DNA of 22,459 bases from WLWS01 sp964639535. GTDB lineage: Bacteria > Pseudomonadota > Gammaproteobacteria > Eutrophobiales > Eutrophobiaceae. A program made the position numbers and the translations under genes. Location: positions 1 to 22,459 of the forward strand of contig CAZXDV010000021.1 of assembly GCA_964639535.1 (NCBI GenBank). The letters are read 5' to 3'. Within the stretch, counting starts at the first letter, position 1. Every line of letters starts with the position of its first letter. This document shows positions 7,497 to 15,225 of the stretch, one piece after another. The notes beneath the pieces were generated by a model that saw nothing but the letters and a program-made list of their open reading frames with translations, was not told the origin of the DNA and did not search any database.

Positions 7497-7524
7497 ATCT
7501 TACCAAATGTGCATGGCCTTTCAA
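7497..7524 (-). promoter_or_regulatory. Candidate promoter of the gcd operon
   Basis: On the minus strand, TTGAAA (7524-7519, five of six matches to consensus) is followed after 16 bases by TAAGAT (7502-7497, four of six). Transcription would start near 7490, giving a leader of about 60 bases before the gcdA ATG. The palindrome at 7462-7472 lies in that leader, a position from which a bound repressor could block elongation. Confidence 0.4.
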
Positions 7525-7605
7525 TACTTTTAGCTAATTAAATCAGTCATTTACTGCTGTGCGAAACAAACCCGCTATTTCGGCATGAAAAGGCGCTGCT
7601 CAATG

Positions 7606-7633
7606 TTCATCTATTTTACAAGATGAATTTTTT
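7606..7633 (+). terminator. Weak hairpin with T tract in the divergent region
   Basis: TTCATCT (7606-7612) pairs with AGATGAA (7621-7627) across an 8-base loop and is followed by six T. In form it is a plus-strand intrinsic terminator. No plus-strand gene lies before it, so it would act on a leader transcript of the dioxygenase operon, on a small RNA, or on antisense transcription from gcdA. The stem has only two G-C pairs, so it may be chance. Confidence 0.3.
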
Positions 7634-7861
7634 CGCATCACTTTATCCCTGGAAAAATCTGCATCATGTAATTGAAGAGAATGAACATTATCAGCTGGCA
7701 GGAAAGGGAATTATGTATATAATTACTTGCATAATCACGTGAATATCGATAGATAATATGGCCCAACAGCCATGTGATTTTTGTCACGATACTGCAGATA
7801 AAAGGGAAAGTTTGGGGGATAATGACCGGGCTGCCCCATGAATACTTAGCGAGGTGTCATT

Positions 7862-9178
7862 ATGAGTTACAGTAATTCAAAGCTGGAATCACTTGTCAGG
7901 AAAGACCGTGTTCACCGGGATGTCTACACGGATCCGGAAATTTTTAAACTGGAAATGGACAGGATCTGGGGTCGCTCATGGGTTTACGTGGGGCACGAAA
8001 GCCAGGTCAGGAATCCAGGAGATTATTTCGCCACCAGCGTCGGCGTGCAGCCGGTCATCATGACACGCGGGGAAGACGGCAAGGTGCACGTACTTTATAA
8101 CCGCTGCTCCCACAAGGGTGCAAAACTCGTGGATGAGCCGTGTGGAACGGCAAAGCAAATGAGATGCCCCTATCACGGCTATGTTTTTGCTCCTGACGGT
8201 GAGTTACTGCATGTCCCACAGGAAATCGGTTATGAGAATTCCAGCTACGGTAAGGGAAAGGAGTCTGCCCGCATTCGTTCAGTGGCGAGGGTAGAGAGTT
8301 ATCGCGGCCTTGTTTTTGCCTGCCTTTCCGAGGAAGGCCCTGATTTGAAAACATGGCTGGGTGGAGCGGCGGCTTCTATTGATAATCTTGCCGATCGTTC
8401 ACCGGTGGGCGAACTTGAAATTGCCGGTGGTTGTTTTCGATATGTCCACGACAGCAACTGGAAAATGTTTGTAGAGAACCTGAACGACGCAATGCACCCC
8501 ATGGTGGTGCACCAGTCCTCGGCCGGAACCGCAAAAAGGGTATTTGATGACCTGAACGTTGATGCAGAGAAAGTCCCCTTTGAGCTGGAGATGCTTGCTC
8601 CCTTCACCACGGACTATTCTTTCTTTGAAGAAATGGGGCTCACGGCGTGGGATCATGGTCACAGCATGACCGGGGGAAAGATAAGCATCCATTCAGCGTA
8701 CTCTGCGATCCCGGGTTACATGGACGCAATGATCGAGGCATACGGTGAGGACAAGGCAAAGGAGATATTGAGTATTAATCGTCATAATACTGTTATATAC
8801 CCGAGCTTTACACTCAAGGGGGTAATCACCTCGGTGCGTGTCGTTAAGCCTGTTGCGGTCAATAAAACGGTAATCGAGTCCTGGGTTTTCAAGCAGGTTG
8901 GCGCACCTGAGGAGTTGTTTCAGCGTTCTATCACCTACTGCAATATTATCAACTCCCATGCCAATCTCGTCGGGCCGGACGACTACGAGGCTTATCACCG
9001 AATGCAATATGGCCTGGAAGCCCAGGATGACAATGAGTGGATCACCCATGAACGTTATCTCGGCGAGGAAGAAGAACATGAAGACGGCTCGATTACTGCT
9101 ACGGGTACCAGCGACATGGTTTTTCGCCATGAATTCAAGACCTGGTTGGAGTACATGAAAGACAGGGAGGCAGCGTAA
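7862..9178 (+). CDS. Rieske ring-hydroxylating dioxygenase, large subunit
   Basis: A 438-residue oxygenase alpha subunit of usual length. The N-terminal Rieske domain binds 2Fe-2S through C82, H84, C102 and H105 (CSH-x17-CPYH). The catalytic domain shows the bridging Asp209 and iron ligands H212 and H217 in 'ENLNDAMHPMVVH', with a likely third ligand Asp in 'LVGPDDYEAYH'. Such enzymes insert both atoms of O2 into an aromatic ring to give a cis-dihydrodiol, and members of the benzoate/toluate group look closest by eye. The stop codon overlaps the start of the small subunit (TAATG), so the subunits are translationally coupled into an alpha-beta oxygenase. No ferredoxin or reductase gene is nearby, so electrons must come from elsewhere. 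The true substrate cannot be read from the sequence. Confidence 0.9.
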   Translation: MSYSNSKLESLVRKDRVHRDVYTDPEIFKLEMDRIWGRSWVYVGHESQVRNPGDYFATSVGVQPVIMTRGEDGKVHVLYNRCSHKGAKLVDEPCGTAKQMRCPYHGYVFAPDGELLHVPQEIGYENSSYGKGKESARIRSVARVESYRGLVFACLSEEGPDLKTWLGGAAASIDNLADRSPVGELEIAGGCFRYVHDSNWKMFVENLNDAMHPMVVHQSSAGTAKRVFDDLNVDAEKVPFELEMLAPFTTDYSFFEEMGLTAWDHGHSMTGGKISIHSAYSAIPGYMDAMIEAYGEDKAKEILSINRHNTVIYPSFTLKGVITSVRVVKPVAVNKTVIESWVFKQVGAPEELFQRSITYCNIINSHANLVGPDDYEAYHRMQYGLEAQDDNEWITHERYLGEEEEHEDGSITATGTSDMVFRHEFKTWLEYMKDREAA

Positions 9179-9690
9179 TGAGTGCGACATCACCGGCAAA
9201 AGCCCAGTATACGGTTCCGGATACAAGAGAACTGGAGCAGTTCCTGTTTCACGAAGCTCGGCTGCTTGACGAACAGCGCTGGCAGGAATGGGGGGACCTG
9301 TTCGTTGAGAATGGTGAATACTGGGTTCCTGCGACACCGGGGCAGGAAGACCCCCATAACCACATTTCTTTAATGTACGAAACGGACCTGCTTCGTGCAG
9401 TTCGAATCAAGAGGTTTAGGCATCCTAATGCTTTTTCACTTAAACCGATGCCGCGGTCAAGTCACATCATCAGCAATGTCATGCTGGATGAGTTTGATGA
9501 AGCGCAGGGTGTAAGCGTGGTTACGTCACGATTTATTATGCTACATTATCGTCGCGAGGAGCAGGACATACTTGGCGGAGTCTGCACGCATAAGCTACAG
9601 GCTGACAACGACAGCTTTAAAATCCTCAGCAAGAAAGTGGAACTTGTTAATTGTGATGCACCTATGGGGAACATCCTGGTTTATCTCTGA
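9178..9690 (+). CDS. Ring-hydroxylating dioxygenase, small subunit
   Basis: A 170-residue beta subunit of the SnoaL-like/NTF2 fold that packs against the large subunit and shapes the oligomer. Seen are the family's 'FLFHEARLLDEQRWQEWGDL' start, 'ENGEYWVPA', the 'IKRFRHPNAFSLKPMPRSSH' segment and 'HIISNV'. The length is normal. Its ATG shares one base with the stop of the large subunit gene. It has no catalytic residues of its own. The pair without further oxygenase genes is typical of operons whose reductase is shared or lies elsewhere. Confidence 0.9.
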   Translation: MSATSPAKAQYTVPDTRELEQFLFHEARLLDEQRWQEWGDLFVENGEYWVPATPGQEDPHNHISLMYETDLLRAVRIKRFRHPNAFSLKPMPRSSHIISNVMLDEFDEAQGVSVVTSRFIMLHYRREEQDILGGVCTHKLQADNDSFKILSKKVELVNCDAPMGNILVYL

Positions 9691-9757
9691 TGATCGGAAC
9701 ACCCTCTGCTTTCCTGCTGCTTAACGGTAAATAAAAAACAAGAGAAAGCCTGGAAAG

Positions 9758-11380
9758 ATGAGTATTTTTGAGCAGTTTAAAAAAACCGCTGAGAGTAATC
9801 CCGACAATTCATTCATCCATATACCCCCACAGGCCACTTCCTCCTATGGGGGTATGCTGGTGGAGTATAGTTATGGCGAGGCCCTTGAAAGTGTCATGGA
9901 GCTTGCCCGGCATTACGGCAATGCGGGTTATGGGAAGGGCCACAGGGTCGCAGTAGTATTTGACAACCGCGCCGAATTTTTCCTGCACTTCCAGGCACTG
10001 AACAAGCTCGGCATCAGTGTCGTGCCGGTCAATTCCTCGTTCCAGGCCAGTGAGATGGCCTATGTAATTCAACATAGTGATGCCTGCCTGGTAGTGAGCC
10101 TTCCGTTGCACAGGGATAATGTAAACAAGGCACTGGAGACGATGTCGGAACCACCCGCGCTCCTGGATTCCGACTCCATGGATGCCATTCCACAGGCAAA
10201 GACATCCTGTCTTGAAGATGAAATCAGCAGTGATACCGAGGCCGCTGTGCTGTATACATCAGGTACCACAGGAGAGCCAAAGGGATGCATGCTGTCGAAC
10301 GACTACTTCATCTGCCTCGGCCAGTGGTACTGCGACATCACCGGCTATTGTTCCCTGGAGTATGGCAAGGAACGTATGCTGACACCATTGCCGCTTGTAC
10401 ATATGAATGCCCTTTGCACAATGATGGCAATGATCATGAGTGCTGGCTGTGTTATCCAGCTGGATCGTTTTCATGCATCCAGCTGGTGGGCAACAGTCAG
10501 GGAAAGCAGGGCTACCTGCCTGCACTACCTCGGTGTGATACCCGCGATTCTCCTGAACCTGCCCGAGACTGATGAAGATAATGTGGGAGAACAGGTAAAA
10601 TTTGGCTTTGGCGCTGGCGTTGACCCAAAGCACTACGAGAGGTTCGAAGAGCGCTTTGGCTTTCACCTTGTAGAAGGCTGGGCTATGACGGAAAGCGGCA
10701 CTCATGTGTCCATCACGACTCATGAAGAACCGCGACATATAGGAACACGCTGTATTGGCAAACCGCTGAACGAAATTGAATACAGGCTGGTTGATGAATC
10801 CGGCAATGATGTTAACGAGCATGAGCCCGGAGAATTATTGATAAGGGCTGCGGGTGACGATCCACGAAAGGGCTTCTTTAGTGGTTATTACAAGAATGAG
10901 CAGGCCACCCGGGAGTGCTGGGAAGGCGGATACTTTCATACAGGTGATATTGTTCGAACAAGCGAAGATGGCTCCTTCCACTTCGTTGACAGGAGAAAGA
11001 ACATCATTCGCCGTAGCGGAGAGAACATTGCCGCAGTCGAAGTAGAAAATGTGCTATTCCAGTCTGACGATGTGGCCAATTGTGCTGTGACACCGGTTTA
11101 CGATGAAATGCGTGGCGAAGAGGTGGCTGCCTGCGTAGTACTGAGTGAAGAGTCCGAGGCTGGCGAGGAGCTGGCTAAAAAGATATTTTCTTTTTGCAAT
11201 GAGAAACTGGTTTATTACAAGACGCCGGCGTATTTTCTATTTTTAAATGAGCTACCGATGACGAGCTCTCAAAAAATACAGAGAGGCGAGATTAAAAAGC
11301 TGGCAGCGGAACTGGTGGAGAAGGGTGCTTGCGTGGACCTGCGCACACTCAAGAAGCCCGCAGCAAAAAGTAGCAATTGA
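9758..11380 (+). CDS. AMP-forming acyl/aryl-CoA ligase
   Basis: A 540-residue adenylate-forming enzyme. Seen: the phosphate-binding loop YTSGTTGEPKG at residues 166-176, 'GWAMTESG', 'YFHTGDIVRTSEDGSFHFVD' with the conserved TGD, the hinge 'DRRKNIIRRSGENIAAVEVE', and a C-terminal catalytic-lysine region 'MTSSQKIQRGEI'. It activates a carboxylic acid with ATP and joins it to CoA. General form is near the CaiC/long-chain acyl-CoA synthetase group, but the substrate is not evident. It follows the dioxygenase subunits by 67 bases in the same direction, so it probably prepares either the aromatic acid or a ring-cleavage product. The marR gene converges on it with a two-base gap. Confidence 0.85.
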   Translation: MSIFEQFKKTAESNPDNSFIHIPPQATSSYGGMLVEYSYGEALESVMELARHYGNAGYGKGHRVAVVFDNRAEFFLHFQALNKLGISVVPVNSSFQASEMAYVIQHSDACLVVSLPLHRDNVNKALETMSEPPALLDSDSMDAIPQAKTSCLEDEISSDTEAAVLYTSGTTGEPKGCMLSNDYFICLGQWYCDITGYCSLEYGKERMLTPLPLVHMNALCTMMAMIMSAGCVIQLDRFHASSWWATVRESRATCLHYLGVIPAILLNLPETDEDNVGEQVKFGFGAGVDPKHYERFEERFGFHLVEGWAMTESGTHVSITTHEEPRHIGTRCIGKPLNEIEYRLVDESGNDVNEHEPGELLIRAAGDDPRKGFFSGYYKNEQATRECWEGGYFHTGDIVRTSEDGSFHFVDRRKNIIRRSGENIAAVEVENVLFQSDDVANCAVTPVYDEMRGEEVAACVVLSEESEAGEELAKKIFSFCNEKLVYYKTPAYFLFLNELPMTSSQKIQRGEIKKLAAELVEKGACVDLRTLKKPAAKSSN

Positions 11381-11382
11381 AG

Positions 11383-11877
11383 CTATTCAAAGGGTGACCT
11401 GGAAAGGTTCTCGAAAATAGTACTAAGCTGTTCCTGTAGTTTTTTGATGTCGCGATTTCCCAGGCCCTGCATTGCATGCAGATATTGCCGGTTAGCTACG
11501 TCTATCAACAAAACCAGTCGCCTGCGACCACCTTCTTCGAGCTTTACTTCAGTGACGCGCTGATCGCTTTTACGCGTGGACGTCGACACGAGACCTTCTT
11601 TACGCATCCGTTCGATTGTCCTGCTCACGGTGGACAGCTTTCTTCCGCTGACTGAAGCGAGTTCGCTAATACTTATTGGATCCTGCTCTCGCATTATTAG
11701 CAGCAGTTGCCACTGGATGCGTTCCATGTTGTGCTTGCGCAGCACATTTTCTATTGCCAGGCCGTAAGCACTATTTATCCTGTCAACCAGGAAAAAAGGA
11801 TAGTTCTCGAGCAAAAAATCAGCGGAAGCCGGGCTGCCGAAAAGCCTGTCCTTTGAATTTTTTTTGTTGTTCGTCAC
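11383..11877 (-). CDS. MarR-family transcriptional regulator
   Basis: A 164-residue protein with a winged helix-turn-helix: recognition region 'ISISELASVSGRKLSTVSRT' at about residues 71-90, wing 'GLVSTSTRKSDQRVTEVKL', and long dimerisation helices at both ends. MarR proteins are usually dimeric repressors that release DNA when an aromatic acid or its CoA ester binds. It is transcribed after trpB2 with a 32-base gap and converges on the CoA ligase, ending two bases from it. A role in controlling the dioxygenase-ligase operon is plausible from position only. It could instead serve trpB2 or itself. I found no convincing operator. Confidence 0.85.
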   Translation of the reverse strand: MTNNKKNSKDRLFGSPASADFLLENYPFFLVDRINSAYGLAIENVLRKHNMERIQWQLLLIMREQDPISISELASVSGRKLSTVSRTIERMRKEGLVSTSTRKSDQRVTEVKLEEGGRRRLVLLIDVANRQYLHAMQGLGNRDIKKLQEQLSTIFENLSRSPFE

Positions 11878-11909
11878 GTAATAGCTATTGCTTCTGTAGG
11901 CACGTAGTT

Positions 11910-13277
11910 TCAGGCATTTATCACTGACGGTAGTTCAGCAAGGGAGTTGTCAAGTTCAGCCTCATTGATGTCATTATCCTGGAGTTTTCCGTCGAAATAA
12001 TCCATGTAAGCCTGCATGTCAAAATTTCCATGCCCGCTGAGACAGAATAATATATTTTCTCTGCTATCTTCCTGTTTGCATCGTTCGGCTTCTTCAAATA
12101 CTGCTGCTATCGCATGATTTGTTTCAGGCGCGGGTAAAATACCCTCGGCCCTGGCAAATTGCAGACCCGCTTCAAAGCATGTTGACTGCTTGAAGGAACG
12201 TGGGCTTACCGCTCCTATATCTGTTACCTGGCTCACCAATGGTGCCATACCATGGTACCTTAACCCGCCGGCATGGAAACCGGGTGGAACGAAGCGTGAG
12301 CCAAGTGTATGCATTTTCATCAATGGGGTAAGGCTGGCGGTGTCACCAAAATCATAGGCGTAGCGTCCTTTTGTCAGGGTTGGACAATTTGCAGGCTCAG
12401 CTGCAATCACTTTTACCTCTTTTCCATCACGAAACTTGTTACCAAGGAATGGAAATACCAGCCCGGCAAAGTTACTGCCTCCACCGGTACAGCCGATGAC
12501 AATGTCAGGGTAATCACCGGCCATCTCCATTTGTTTTATGGCTTCCTGTCCTATAACAGTCTGGTGTAATAACACATGGTTGAGAACACTACCCAGTGCA
12601 TATTTTGTATCCTCACGCTGTGCTGCGAGTTCGACAGCCTCGCTGATTGCCATTCCCAGGCTGCCAGTGCTTTCAGGATCTGCTGCCAGGATGCTCCTGC
12701 CGGCCTCCGTCATTTCGCTTGGACTCGCCACGCAGGATGCACCAAAGCTTTCCATAAAGGCGCGTCGATATGGCTTCTGATTAAAACTAATTTTTACCAT
12801 GAACACTTCGATGTCGAGCCCAAACATGGAGCCCGCCAGGGAAAGTGAAGATCCCCACTGTCCTGCACCGGTTTCCGTGGTAATTCGCTTTACACCCTCA
12901 GCATGGGAATAGTATGCCTGGGCAACGGCAGTGTTCAGTTTATGACTCCCTGCGGGACTGACGCCTTCGTACTTGTAGTAAATCTTCGCGGGCGTATCGA
13001 GAGCTTTTTCCAGCCTCCTGGCCCGGTAAAGTGGCGCCGGTCGCCATTGACAAAGAATATCCCTCACTGGCTCGGGAATTTCTATGTAACGTTCCCGGCT
13101 TACTTCCTGCTGAATGATTGCCTCGGGGAAAAGAGGCGCAAGGTCCACGCCAGTGATTTCCATGCCTGTTCCAGGGTGAATAACGGGCGAAGGTGTTTCC
13201 GGGAGATCTGCGACAATGTTGTACCAGTTCTCGGGGATATCTTTCTCTTCAAGTTGGTATTTAATACTGTCAGTCAT
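11910..13277 (-). CDS. trpB: TrpB2-type tryptophan synthase beta-like protein
   Basis: A 455-residue fold-type II PLP enzyme. The PLP lysine is K113 in 'PAGSHKLNTAVAQAYY'. The phosphate loop is 'GCTGGGSNFAG', and 'TTETGAGQWGSSLSLAGSMF' is the substrate loop. The long N-terminal extension and length above 430 residues mark the TrpB2 subgroup rather than the roughly 400-residue TrpB1 that pairs with TrpA. TrpB enzymes make tryptophan from indole and serine; TrpB2 proteins are often orphan copies that salvage indole or act with unusual partners. No trpA or other trp gene is in view, and the next gene in the transcript is marR. It starts at ATG 13277-13275. Confidence 0.88.
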   Translation of the reverse strand: MTDSIKYQLEEKDIPENWYNIVADLPETPSPVIHPGTGMEITGVDLAPLFPEAIIQQEVSRERYIEIPEPVRDILCQWRPAPLYRARRLEKALDTPAKIYYKYEGVSPAGSHKLNTAVAQAYYSHAEGVKRITTETGAGQWGSSLSLAGSMFGLDIEVFMVKISFNQKPYRRAFMESFGASCVASPSEMTEAGRSILAADPESTGSLGMAISEAVELAAQREDTKYALGSVLNHVLLHQTVIGQEAIKQMEMAGDYPDIVIGCTGGGSNFAGLVFPFLGNKFRDGKEVKVIAAEPANCPTLTKGRYAYDFGDTASLTPLMKMHTLGSRFVPPGFHAGGLRYHGMAPLVSQVTDIGAVSPRSFKQSTCFEAGLQFARAEGILPAPETNHAIAAVFEEAERCKQEDSRENILFCLSGHGNFDMQAYMDYFDGKLQDNDINEAELDNSLAELPSVINA

Positions 13278-13398
13278 AACTCGTTATCTTTTTGTAGCTT
13301 GCTCTAAAAAAAGTGCGCGAGCATAGCATGAATCCGGCCAGGAATATATGCAGGTAACCAGCACAATAATAGAGGTATATTGCCCCACTTAGCGAGAT

Positions 13399-14169
13399 CT
13401 AGCGGAACATGTCACTTTCAGCGTCCCGTACCAGCACGCTGGTATCGTGTTCGCTATTTACTACCCTGTACCCCCTGGCCAGGACCAGGGGCGAGGCCTC
13501 TGCCGCTTCTCCCATGAGCAGGCATGCGGCGGAAGCCAGGGCGTCAGCATCTGCTGTTTCACTTACCCGCAGGACTGTCCCGAACAGATCTTTTTCACCG
13601 CGCAAGTCATTCAGGGGAGTGATCCCTGAACATCCAATTGCAATTCCCACTGTGCCATTTCTCCATGCACGCCCAACACTGTCGTTTATAATGATACCAA
13701 TGCTTCGGCCCGTAGCCGCTTCGATCGCCTGGTGAAGTGCCTTTGCCGATTTGTTCGCGTCAGAGGGTAGCAGGGTGACGTACTCGCCCTGGCCGGGTTC
13801 TTGTACATTTGAATGATCGATTCCGGCGTTTGCCATCACAATGCCTGAATTATGTTCAACAATTAAAACCCCCGGCTTATGGCGTACAACCCTGCGGGAT
13901 TCGCCCAGGATTAATTCGACAATCCTTGGATCTTTTTCAACTTCAACGGCCAACTTGCTTGCTTCTGCGCCCGGCGTCACCTCATCAAGATTGACAATTC
14001 GACCCTCGGCCTTGGAGACAATCTTCTGCGCTATCACCAGCACATCATGATGCTCAAGCTCAAGATCGTTGGCGCAAAGACTTTGCGTGATAATTGCAGG
14101 CAGATCGTCACCAGGTTTTACCAGGGGAACGCCACCAATGGCTACAAGTGAAAGGGATAATGCTTCCAT
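13399..14169 (-). CDS. cofE: F420-0:gamma-glutamyl ligase
   Basis: A 256-residue CofE-type enzyme that adds gamma-linked glutamates to F420-0 using GTP. Seen motifs include 'VLVIAQKIVSKAEGR', 'GIVMANAGIDHSN', 'INDSVGRAWRNGTVGIAIG' and 'GITPLNDLRGEKDLFG', with metal- and GTP-binding acidic and Asn residues in place. It is the single-domain form seen in archaea and some Gram-negatives, without the nitroreductase-like C-terminal domain of mycobacterial FbiB. It is divergent from cofD across an 81-base gap, so the three late F420 genes are controlled from one short region. The start is ATG 14169-14167. How many glutamates it adds cannot be told. Confidence 0.92.
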   Translation of the reverse strand: MEALSLSLVAIGGVPLVKPGDDLPAIITQSLCANDLELEHHDVLVIAQKIVSKAEGRIVNLDEVTPGAEASKLAVEVEKDPRIVELILGESRRVVRHKPGVLIVEHNSGIVMANAGIDHSNVQEPGQGEYVTLLPSDANKSAKALHQAIEAATGRSIGIIINDSVGRAWRNGTVGIAIGCSGITPLNDLRGEKDLFGTVLRVSETADADALASAACLLMGEAAEASPLVLARGYRVVNSEHDTSVLVRDAESDMFR

Positions 14170-14250
14170 GTTTGAGATATAATTAGATAGTCCTGATGCG
14201 TGACAATGAATTTAATGTATGAAAAGAATCCTTGCAAGAAGGTGTAACTG
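14170..14250. promoter_or_regulatory. Shared divergent promoter region of cofE and cofDC
   Basis: An 81-base AT-rich gap must carry the starts for both directions. A consensus TATAAT is seen on the plus strand (14178-14183) without a recognisable -35. On the minus strand a -35-like TTGTCA is present but its -10 is poor. A ribosome binding site AAGAAGG lies a few bases before the cofD GTG. I see no clear operator. Confidence 0.4.
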
Positions 14251-15201
14251 GTGACGAAGGGTACGGATAATTTCCTGGCAATCTCGGGTGGAATTGGTGG
14301 AGCAAAACTCGCATTGGGGCTGCATAAAGTTCTGCCCCCCGGGCAGTTAAAAGTCCTGGCAAACACCGGCGATGACTTTGAACACCTTGGCCTGTCAATT
14401 TCACCGGACATTGATACATTACTGTATACACTCTCCGGGTTAAACAATGAAGAGTTGGGATGGGGGAGACGAGACGAAAGCTGGAACTTCCTGGAGGCAT
14501 GCAAGCAGTTGCAGCTAGAGTCCTGGTTTCAACTGGGAGACAGGGACCTGGCGCTTCACATCTACAGGACACAACAGCTGGCAGCCGGGTTCTCATTGAC
14601 CAACATTACGCAATCGCTCTGCGAGAAGCTTGATATCAGCACGCCAGTACTGCCGATGACGGATTCGCCTGTCAGGACGATGTTGGACACTGACCATGGG
14701 CAAATGGCATTCCAGGAATACTTTGTGAAACACAGGTGTGAGCCGGTGGTAAAAGAAATCTGGTACCAGGGTGCAGATTCTGCTGCTATTTCAAAGGAAC
14801 TGGAGAAAGCTCTCCAATCTCCCGAACTGGGGGCTGTGCTAATCTGTCCTTCAAACCCGTTTTTAAGTATTGAGCCCGTGCTGGCCACGGCTGACTTGCG
14901 GGAGCGCCTGCGGGCCCTGGGGAAACCCGTTCTCCTGGTTTCCCCTATTATCGATGGAAAATCGATCAAGGGGCCCACGGCAAAGCTAATGCAGGAATTA
15001 AAAATACCAACGACCGTCGCTTCGATTGCAGAAATTTACCGCGGGCTGGCCACGCACATCATTATTGATGAACAGGATGTTCAGCATACTGAAACTATCA
15101 TGGATACCGGGATGAAAGTGTTAACCGCAAATATCCTGATGAATGATCTCCAGGACAAGATGAAGCTTGCCGAGATTGCCATTGATTTTACCAGGCACTA
15201 G
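14251..15201 (+). CDS. cofD: 2-phospho-L-lactate (F420 side chain) transferase
   Basis: A 316-residue CofD enzyme. It moves the phospho-lactyl (or phosphoenolpyruvyl/phosphoglyceryl) group from the GDP- or GPP-activated form to Fo, giving F420-0. Seen: N-terminal 'AISGGIGGAKLALGLHKVLP', then 'NTGDDFEHLGLSISPDIDTL' that binds Fo and metal, and 'VLICPSNPFLSIEPVLA' near residue 200. Full length. It starts at GTG 14251 with AAGAAGG upstream. It is followed by cofC after 24 bases, which supplies the activated donor, so these two steps are made together. No gene for Fo synthase (cofG/cofH or fbiC) is in the window. Confidence 0.92.
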   Translation: MTKGTDNFLAISGGIGGAKLALGLHKVLPPGQLKVLANTGDDFEHLGLSISPDIDTLLYTLSGLNNEELGWGRRDESWNFLEACKQLQLESWFQLGDRDLALHIYRTQQLAAGFSLTNITQSLCEKLDISTPVLPMTDSPVRTMLDTDHGQMAFQEYFVKHRCEPVVKEIWYQGADSAAISKELEKALQSPELGAVLICPSNPFLSIEPVLATADLRERLRALGKPVLLVSPIIDGKSIKGPTAKLMQELKIPTTVASIAEIYRGLATHIIIDEQDVQHTETIMDTGMKVLTANILMNDLQDKMKLAEIAIDFTRH

Positions 15202-15225
15202 TTACACTGGCTGCTTATCCCTGAA

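Larger units (their letters stand above)
7429..7861. other. AT-rich divergent control region between gcdA and the dioxygenase genes
   Basis: These 433 bases hold no gene I can support. On the gcdA side are a candidate minus-strand promoter (7497-7524) and an odd palindrome AATGA-A-TCATT (7462-7472), with TCATTTATTGCT (7468-7479) nearly repeated as TCATTTACTGCT (7547-7558). In the middle is a weak hairpin followed by six T (7606-7633), and AATGTTCAT (7602-7610) is inverted as ATGAACATT (7681-7689). Toward the dioxygenase is ATTATG (7710-7715) inverted as CATAAT (7730-7735). The dioxygenase ribosome binding site is GAGGTG, six bases before the ATG at 7862. Confidence 0.6.

Noticed and set aside
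8693..9337. 214-codon minus-strand open frame
   Set aside because: It is antisense to both dioxygenase subunits and has no family features.
7723..13357. Shared motif TTACYTGCATA upstream of the dioxygenase (7723-7733) and upstream of trpB2 (13357-13347, minus), as a possible MarR site
   Set aside because: A match at 10 of 11 positions between two gaps of this size is expected about once by chance, and neither copy is a clean palindrome.
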